Part shown: positions 57,875-64,000 of the stretch, in pieces
Layout: every line of letters begins with the position of its first letter
Position numbering within the stretch: position 1 is the stretch's first letter
Assembly (NCBI GenBank): GCA_032718565.1
Contig: JAVGVS010000239.1
Coordinates: 620,140 to 684,139 of the forward strand
Length of the DNA stretch: 64,000 bases
Source: Distichodus sexfasciatus
Taxonomy: Eukaryota > Chordata > Actinopteri > Characiformes > Distichodontidae
Direction of reading: 5' to 3'
Notes under the pieces: generated by a model
Database searches by the model: none
What the model was told of the DNA's origin: nothing
Seen by the model: only the letters and a program-made list of their open reading frames with translations
Made by a program: the position numbers and the translations under genes

Positions 57875-59335
57875 ACAACCCCAAATCAGAAAAAGTTGGG
57901 ACGGTATGGAAAATGCAAATAAAAAAAGAAAGTAGTGATTTCTAAATTTACTTTAACTTGTATTTCATTGCAGACAATATGAACACAAAATATTTCATGT
58001 TTTGTCTGGTCAACTTCATTTCATTTGTAAATATACATCCTTTCCTGTCATTCAGACCTGCAACACATTCCAAAAAAGGTTGGGACAGGAGCAAATTTAG
58101 GGCTAGTAATGAGGTAAATTGGTTAAATAATGATGTGATTTGAAACAGGTGATGGCAACAGGTGATTGTAATTATGATTTGGTACAAAAGCAGCATCCAA
58201 GAAAGGTATAGTCCTTTAGGAGCAAAGATGGGCCGAGGATCGCCAGTTTGCCAACAAAAACATGAAAAAATTATTGAAATTTTACAAACAATGTTCCTCA
58301 AAGAAAGATAGGAAGAGATTTGGATATTTCACCTTCAACAGTGCATAATATAATTAAAAGATTCAAGGAATCTGGAGGAATGTCAGTGTGTAAAGGACAA
58401 GGGCGCAAGCCTAAGCTGAACAACCATGATCTCCGATCCCTCAGGCGGCACTGCATCAAGAATCGTCATTCATCTATAAGCGATATCACCACATGGGCTC
58501 AGGACTACTTTGGGAAACCTTTGTCAAGTACCACAATACGTAGTTACATCCACAAATGCCAGTTAAAACTGTACTGTGCCAAAAGGAAGCCCTATGTTAA
58601 CAGTGTCCAGAAGTGTCGTCAACTTCTCTGGGCTCGGAGGCATCTGGGATGGACCATCACACAGTGGAAATGTGTACTGTGGTCAGATGAATCAGTATTT
58701 CAGGTATTTTTTGGGAGAAATGGACGCCGTGTGCGCCGGACCAAAGAAGAAAAGGATCATCCAGACTGTTACCAGCAACAAGTCCAAAAGCCAGGGTCTG
58801 TCATGGTATGGGGTTGTGTCAGTGCCCTTGGCAAAGGTAACTTGCACTTCTGTGATGGCCCCATTAATGCTGAAAAGTACATAGAGATTTTGGAGCACAA
58901 TATGCTGCCTTCAAGAAGACATCTTTTCCAGGGACGCTCATGCATATTTCAACAAGACAATGCAAAACCACATTCTGCACACATTACAAAGTCCTGGCTG
59001 CGGAGGAAGAGTGTACAGGTACTTGACTGGCCTGCCTGCAGTCCCAACCTGTCTCCAATAGAGAACGTGTGGCGCATTTTTAAGCACAAAATGCGACAAC
59101 CAAGACCCCGTACTGTTGGCCACCTTAAGACTTGTTTGCAGGAAGAATGGGACAAAATTACACCTGAAACACTTGATCACTTGGTGTCTTCAGTCCCTAA
59201 ACATCTTCTAAGTGTTGTGAAAAGGAATGGCAACATTACAAAGCAGTAAATGCTTTACTGTTCCAACTTTTTTTGAAATGTGTTGCAAGAACCAAAATTG
59301 GAATATGTGTTTATTTAAAAAAAAAAAACAAAATT
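57875..59335 (+). mobile_element. Tc1 transposon, nearly intact
   Basis: The left end ACAACCCCAAATCAGAAAAA, then GTTGGGACGGTATGG, is a known fish Tc1 terminus. Sub-terminal AATGTGTTGCAAGAACC (right) mirrors GCAACACATTCCAAAAAAGG (left). The right terminus is more decayed. It contains one transposase gene with a single frameshift near its N-terminus. It is the best preserved DNA transposon in the window. Confidence 0.85.
58320..59249 (+). CDS. Tc1 transposase, 309 aa open part
   Basis: A DDE transposase of the Tc1/mariner superfamily: it cuts the element at its inverted ends and inserts it at TA. Visible are the second DNA-binding helix-turn-helix with GRKPKLN after it (residues 28-34), then the DD34E triad: D123 in WSDES, D213 in FQQDNAKPH, and E248 in SPIENVW, with exactly 34 residues between the last two. 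The natural start is probably ATG 58228 (MGRGSPVCQQ...), in another frame; one base seems lost near 58285-58290. The C-terminal part (SSVPKHLLSVVKRNG) is complete. No other stop is seen. Confidence 0.9.
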   Translation: MDISPSTVHNIIKRFKESGGMSVCKGQGRKPKLNNHDLRSLRRHCIKNRHSSISDITTWAQDYFGKPLSSTTIRSYIHKCQLKLYCAKRKPYVNSVQKCRQLLWARRHLGWTITQWKCVLWSDESVFQVFFGRNGRRVRRTKEEKDHPDCYQQQVQKPGSVMVWGCVSALGKGNLHFCDGPINAEKYIEILEHNMLPSRRHLFQGRSCIFQQDNAKPHSAHITKSWLRRKSVQVLDWPACSPNLSPIENVWRIFKHKMRQPRPRTVGHLKTCLQEEWDKITPETLDHLVSSVPKHLLSVVKRNGNITKQ

Positions 59336-59693
59336 CATGAGGAACACATTAAATAATGTGCTCTTGTATTGTTTCAATGGATGGGCAAGCTGTTTTTTTC
59401 CCTGAGGGCTTGAAGCAACTTACCTTTACTTTTAGCATGTACTCAAGAGTCTAGATTGACACAGGAAACATTGGGAGACCTCTTAAACTCAGCCTCACAA
59501 TTGCAGTACAAGTGATTTTCCCTATGGTTCAAATGCAAATTTAGCTTCCTACCTCAGACAAATGTCATCAGTGCAGTACTGGCGTGCCTTATCAAGTTTG
59601 CTCTCTGAAATACACTGAGCTCCATGCAGTCATCTTTTGGAAACTGTGATCTGTGCCTTCTCCCCTTCTCAGATGCAAAACAGCTAAATGTAC

Positions 59694-59765
59694 TGCGTTG
59701 ACCGGGAATCAAACCCGGGTCAACTGCTTGGAAGGCAGCTATGCTCACCACTATACCACCAACAC
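59694..59765 (-). tRNA. tRNA-Gly (anticodon UCC)
   Basis: A 72-nt cloverleaf on the minus strand: 5' GTGTTGGTGGTATAGTGGT holds the A box, the anticodon arm reads CTGCCTTCCAAGCAG with TCC at 34-36, and GGGTTTGATTCC is the B box. The acceptor stem pairs with two G-U/U-G wobbles, including U2-G71. A TTTT Pol III terminator lies about 15 nt downstream (59677-59680). It equals the vertebrate tRNA-Gly(UCC) apart from a few bases. It could be a true gene or a dispersed copy. Confidence 0.9.
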
Positions 59766-60379
59766 TCACAGTTGCAAGCGTAGGTGTCAGCAACACGCTG
59801 TGTTAGCTTTTTTTCAAAGCTAATGGTAGTCTGTCTTGGCAGTTTGCAAACTAGAGCTAGATGGCATCATCTTGTGTGAATAAATTATTTTGAAATGGGA
59901 AACATGTTTTCCTTGCAGCAGAGACCACTAGAGTTAAGTGAAGAAGCTATTTGGGTTTTAGGTTGGAACCCATGCACATGAAGGGTGTTTTGGGGTGATG
60001 ATGTATTGGTACACTATGTCCTCTCTCATGGCAGCTTGGTGAGATGGTAATTGTTAAGTTAGATGAAATTGGCAGCAATGCTACCAAGTACAAGTGTCTG
60101 TCATCTAGTCCTGGTGATGGAGGAGGCAAATTGAAACCAGACTGCAATGAGTACATCAACACTCTCTCAGACATAAGCAGTTACATTCTGGGGTGTCTCC
60201 GTCCTTAATTGCACCACAAAAAGCAGATGGGGCCATTAGAGAACAAATGCATTTCAATGTTTTGTCAAAAGCATTTTGGTAAAGTCTGGCCAGATTTTAT
60301 ATGCCCAACTACTTGTAGGCAGGTGGCACTTCGTTTGACTCACTCATGATTCAGTAGGGACCATAAAAGAAGGCAAGTT

Positions 60380-60530
60380 AATCCAAAATCATACTAAAAG
60401 CTCTACACCATTCTAAGTACACCAGCCATTCTGGCCTAATGGAATGTTACACTTCTACCTGGATTGAGCGATACTGGTTTGAATCCTGTGCATGCCAGAA
60501 ATGGAAAAAAATCTTTATTTTGCATTTCTT
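60380..60530 (+). repeat. Repeat with B-box-like word, copy 1
   Basis: ACACTTCTACCTGGATTGAG, then CGATACTGGTTTGAATCC, recurs at 63887-63945 (ATACTTCTGCTTGGATTGAC; GTTCAAATCCCATGTATGCC). AAGCTCTACACCATTCTAAG recurs at about 61312. Possibly SINE-like. Confidence 0.5.
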
Positions 60531-60634
60531 TACTCTTTTGATTCTTTACTTCGTTTTTTCAAAAAAACTAAAATAATAGAATATTTCAGATATGAATAGG
60601 TGCATGCATAATAAAATTAAATTAATGAAAATAA

Positions 60635-61220
60635 CCCTAACCCTGATCACTAAACATAACCTCTAACCCTAACACCTAAACCTAACCCAACCCCCATTCC
60701 CCCCTCCTTTTCTTCTTAACCCCCACTGCTGACCCCTAACCCCCAAACCTAACCCTAACCCAACCCTAACCATAAACCCTAACCCTAACTGGCCAGTGAA
60801 ATGGAAGATTTCATAATCAATTTTAAATCAATTCCTCTAACCTAACCCTAACTCTGAAAAGTCCAAAAAGTATTGGACCAAAATTCATGACACCAAAAAG
60901 CTATACCATTTGACTCAGGAAGCTCTAATATGCACTCCCGTATAGGTACTGTGACAACTTTGGTGAAAATCCTGTTTGGACTTTCAAAATTTTACTTTAC
61001 AATGGGAGTTATTAATCATGTGCTTGATCCCCACCTTTATACTTAACCCTAACTCTTAACCCTGACCTTCACCCTAATTTTTACCATAATCCTGCGTCGT
61101 GATTCTGGCCCTAATAATCTTATGCCTGACCCTTACTTCCATACCTAACCCTAACCCTAACCCTTTTCCTAACCCTTTTCATAAACCTAACCCTGAACCC
61201 TAGCCTCAACCTCAACCCTA
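60635..61220. repeat. Interstitial telomere-like CCCTAA repeats
   Basis: Degenerate CCCTAA/CCTAACC arrays at about 60635-60790, 60840-60855 and 61020-61215, mixed with unrelated AT-rich sequence. Orientation is C-rich on the plus strand. Confidence 0.85.
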
Positions 61221-61594
61221 ACCAGTACTTTAGCCCTATCTTATTCCTCACCCCTACTCTTAATTTCACTTTAACCCAAAGCCTGCTCTGTCTTGCTCAA
61301 TTCATGACCCAAGCTCTACGCCATTCCAAGTACGCCAGCCACACTGGTATAAGCATGCTGCGCAATCTTCTCTGCGCGGCCTGCACCCGTGGTGAGCGCT
61401 CGGCGTGCAACATCAGCACTACGGAGAGCGCCTACATGCTGACGCAAAATAGTTCAGGATGTGGTCAACTTTTTTATTTTCTGTTCCCTTTGCAGCAACA
61501 CAACATAGATTAAAAAAGTAATAACATAACATAGATGAAAAGATAGAAAGTAATAAAATTAATGTTAAATTGAAAGTAATAAAAAGTAATAAAA

Positions 61595-62590
61595 TTAAAG
61601 AGTGGAACAACTTTTAAAAAAAAACTTTTTTTCTGTTGTTCCTCCTTCCACTGCTCCACAGTCTTTCCGCCAGCAACTGCGCAGTATCCTCTTCGGCTGG
61701 CCACACTTGCTGCAGGTGTAGCTGGATGTCTGCTGCTGGCGTTTCGGAGGTGGCAGTCCTGCTTCGGCTGCCTTCCTCCTCCTGTAGGCCGTGGTCCTGG
61801 GGACCCGCTGTCTGGGAAGTGGAGGCGGCCCCTGCAGCCCGGCTGCTGCTGTGATGGAGGACGGAGCAAGGGGCCACCCAGCTGCTGCTGTGATGGAGGA
61901 CAGAGCAAGAACAACAACTTTTGGGATGGAGGATGAAGGAGGAAGAGGAGGAGGAGGCATAGGAAGCAGCCTCCTCAACCCTGGCACTGGCTGCTCCTCT
62001 GGGACCTTAAAGCTTAAGGGCTGTCCTTGTCCCACCTGCACCAAGGACAGCCCCTGGGCTGAAAGGAGAGGTCTGTCAACAACAGCTGGAGCAGAGACAA
62101 CACCAGATCCCTGCTCCAGCACAGACCTCTCCCAGGACCTCTGTCGTCTGGTGAACTTGTAATACACAGACAAAGGTTTAGCTTAAAGATGAGTCAAAAA
62201 ACAAACCTCACACACATTAAACACAACAAAACATCAAACTTTTACCATTGAGACAGGGTCCTCTGGTTCAGCCCAAAGAGTTGTAAGTTGGTGTGAGCCA
62301 TCAACCTCGGGCTGGCCAGCACTGCCTCTCTAATGGCCATGTAGTCTCGGAGAATAAGGGACCACCGCGCTGACTCGCGTGGCCTCGGGGTGTAGACGGC
62401 AGAGCTGGCTGTAAATGGCCTCCACCAGGCGGCTGGCACTGGGCCAGTTTGCAGGGCCTGAGTTCTGTCCGAGAACACAGCTGTAAGACAAGCGGCAGAG
62501 CGAGTGGGTTGATACACATGTAATACTTCTTACACTGCGCTGCATTACATTCACTTTGCTGACCAAGCAAAGCACACACACTCATTTTGG
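61595..62590 (-). pseudogene. Repeat-family ORF with zinc-ribbon-like C-terminus, broken
   Basis: The rightmost part encodes LILRDYMAIREAVLASPRLM and QLFGLNQRTLSQW (62242-62517), with an upstream frame EAIYSQLCRLHPEATRVS (62330-62581). It is followed by a likely donor (62246/62245). The left part (61595-62173) is Pro/Ser-rich, then RRRKAAEAGLPPPKRQQQ and YTCSKCGQPK, with GYCAVAGGKTVEQWKEEQ in the next frame. I recall this architecture from multicopy uncharacterised fish proteins with a C-terminal CxxCGQP...C zinc ribbon, but I cannot name it. Frameshifts and a loss of about ten residues in the ribbon make it non-functional here. Confidence 0.5.
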
Positions 62591-63256
62591 GTGATGATTT
62601 CAAAAAAACAACATGAAATGACAAAATGTGTCATATATGTGACTAAAATTTGTTACAATAAATATGCTTTTATCTTAAAGGGTCTAAGTTTTTTTTTTTA
62701 TTGGCACCCTCAAATATGGTAATATAGGTAGTTTACAATGAAAAAGCAAACATTTTGTTCAAATGTGCTTACCGTTGGAGAGTCTCCTTCCCAGGACAGG
62801 CTGTGTTCTTCCCTTTCGCTGCCTTGAACCGTCCCCGGGGCTGCCTCTCCTGGAATCTGGGAGGGTAGACGACTCACTGCTTGTCCTATTCAGACAGGCG
62901 ATTCCACAGCACGATGAGTCTGTAGTAAACCAATCCGGCTTTCTTCATCGTGACTATTGTGAAATAGCAATTGCATTGTTCTTGCCTTTATTTATTTATT
63001 TATTTGTATATTTATTTATTTTTTTATGGCTGGTTAACTTCTTACATAGTTTTTGCTGTAAATTAAAAAAAAATATATAATTTTCTGAACTGTCAGCTTT
63101 GTGACGTAGTTGCAATAGTTATCACGTAAAACACAAATGAAATCTCTCTTTTAATAGTAATATTTCTAAACAATGTTAATCCACGAGGGGAACTTGACTT
63201 TTAAATTACAATGTGACTGACCGATTGTCCACTTCTTAACGACCGGTAGCGATCGG

Positions 63257-63352
63257 GCCAGGTCACGATTATACACTTGATTTTCATGCGGCAACAATTT
63301 AAATTGTTACCAGGTCATGATTTATACGCTTGATTTTCACGCGGCAACAATT
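63257..63352. repeat. Two tandem units of about 52 bp
   Basis: CCAGGTCACGATTATACACT and CCAGGTCATGATTTATACGC start two units, each followed by TTGATTTTCA-GCGGCAACAATT. Confidence 0.8.
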
Positions 63353-63612
63353 AATATCAACAACACAATAGACGATGCAGCGGACACAGGCGGCGGCGTA
63401 ATAGCGAACACGCACATCAAAATGATATGGTTTAGGCAGTACAAATGCGAGCACTCACATAGTAAATGACCTTTCCTTTCCTTTCCAAATGTAATAAAAT
63501 AGGTATGCGAATGTAATAAAATAGGTATACTCATGACATTAACATCCATCGCCGTTCTCTTCAACAAATCTCGGTGTTTGGTTGCGCAGGTACATAGCAC
63601 AAACGACAGTTA

Positions 63613-63860
63613 GCGATTGGTCAACTTTGGAACAATGTTCCGTAACAGGCTCAGCGATTGGTCAACATTGGAACAACGTTCCGTAACAGGCTCAGCGATT
63701 GGGCAACATTGGAACAACATAGCACAAAGACAGAGCTCAACGATTGGTCAACTTTGGAACAACGCTCTGTAAGAGGCTCAGCGATTGGCCTACATTTCGA
63801 ACAACGTCGCACAAAGGAGCTCAGCAATTGGTCTACAGTTGGAACAACGGACAGCGAGGA
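63613..63860. repeat. Minisatellite of about 41-45 bp with ATTGG boxes
   Basis: Six units start GCGATTGGTCAAC or a close variant and continue TTTGGAACAA, with period 41 in the first two and 41-45 in the others. Each unit holds one or two ATTGG words, that is inverted CCAAT boxes. Confidence 0.85.
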
Positions 63861-63974
63861 AAGAGATCCATCTGGCACAATAATGGGACATTATACTTCT
63901 GCTTGGATTGACCGATCCCAGTTCAAATCCCATGTATGCCAAAGACAAACCTTTTGATGCTCTACTCTACTTTT

Positions 63975-64000
63975 ATATATATATATATGTATATATATAT
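63975..64000. repeat. (TA)n microsatellite at window end
   Basis: TATATATATA run interrupted by TGTA, extending beyond the window. Confidence 0.9.

Noticed and set aside
58938..59180. Minus ORFs with Cys/Phe-rich products
   Set aside because: Shadows of the Tc1 transposase ORF.
60635..61220. True chromosome end
   Set aside because: The repeats are degenerate and flanked on both sides by ordinary sequence and genes.
63613..63860. CRISPR-like array
   Set aside because: Units are diverged, contiguous and of variable length; there are no unique spacers or cas genes.
46700..64000. Search for gen1, often next to smc6 in vertebrates
   Set aside because: No XPG-type nuclease exon was recognised on either strand.

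Overview
The window reads as teleost fish genomic DNA, possibly ostariophysan, although the lineage is a guess. It is AT-rich and intron-dominated, and it is packed with fish-type transposons: several Tc1 families, hAT MITEs, an L2-like LINE, and BEL/Pao and Gypsy retroelements. Nothing looks bacterial, and there is no CRISPR array or operon. Many ORFs in the window are shadows or transposon fragments, so exons were called from protein similarity plus splice sites.

The backbone is the 5' half of smc6 (SMC5/6 complex ATPase) on the minus strand. A probable promoter and 5' UTR exon lie near 46.35-46.45 kb, the ATG exon is at 38777-38917, and exons then descend leftwards to 616, where the gene leaves the window just before the hinge. 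The Walker A exons (3 and 4) are intact and joined in phase. Exon 7 carries two in-frame stops, exon 8 has several one-base indels and no acceptor AG, and exon 11 has a one-base deletion. As written the locus cannot make full-length SMC6: either it is a decaying unprocessed copy, or the assembly is wrong in three exons.

Immediately upstream, on the same strand, are the last two exons of another gene (47250-47735), which I could not name. Its terminal exon resembles the SMC5 hinge region. Further right (53.5-54.3 kb, minus) are phase-consistent exons of an intron-bearing Gypsy/GIN-like integrase gene, which may or may not belong to the same transcription unit. A defective Gypsy retrotransposon (about 49.0-53.2 kb) and a Tc1 copy (about 47.9-48.95 kb) sit between.

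The introns and intergenic space are nested repeats. From left to right these are: a Tc1 relic (1.05 kb); a hAT MITE (3.3-4.8 kb); a LINE inserted in a BEL/Pao element that also holds a solo LTR (5.8-9.45 kb); several MITEs (11.3-15.3 kb); a Tc1 with long inverted ends (15.6-17.5 kb); a BED-finger hAT (18.5 kb); a Tc1/mariner relic (19.9-21.3 kb); LINE 3' ends; a Tc1 holding two hATs (35.4-38.6 kb); an L2-like LINE with a long RT ORF (40.5-43.5 kb); a LINE > hAT > long-TIR element nest (44-45.9 kb); a LINE cut by an 853-bp solo LTR (54.4-56.2 kb); and a nearly intact Tc1 transposase (57.9-59.3 kb). The right end holds a tRNA-Gly(UCC) gene, interstitial telomere-like repeats, a repeat-family ORF with a zinc-ribbon-like tail, and a CCAAT-containing minisatellite.

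No clearly new biological system was found. The most notable items are the damaged smc6, the SMC5-hinge-like exon next to it, a perfect 36-bp-arm palindrome, and transposon nests with exact target-site duplications.
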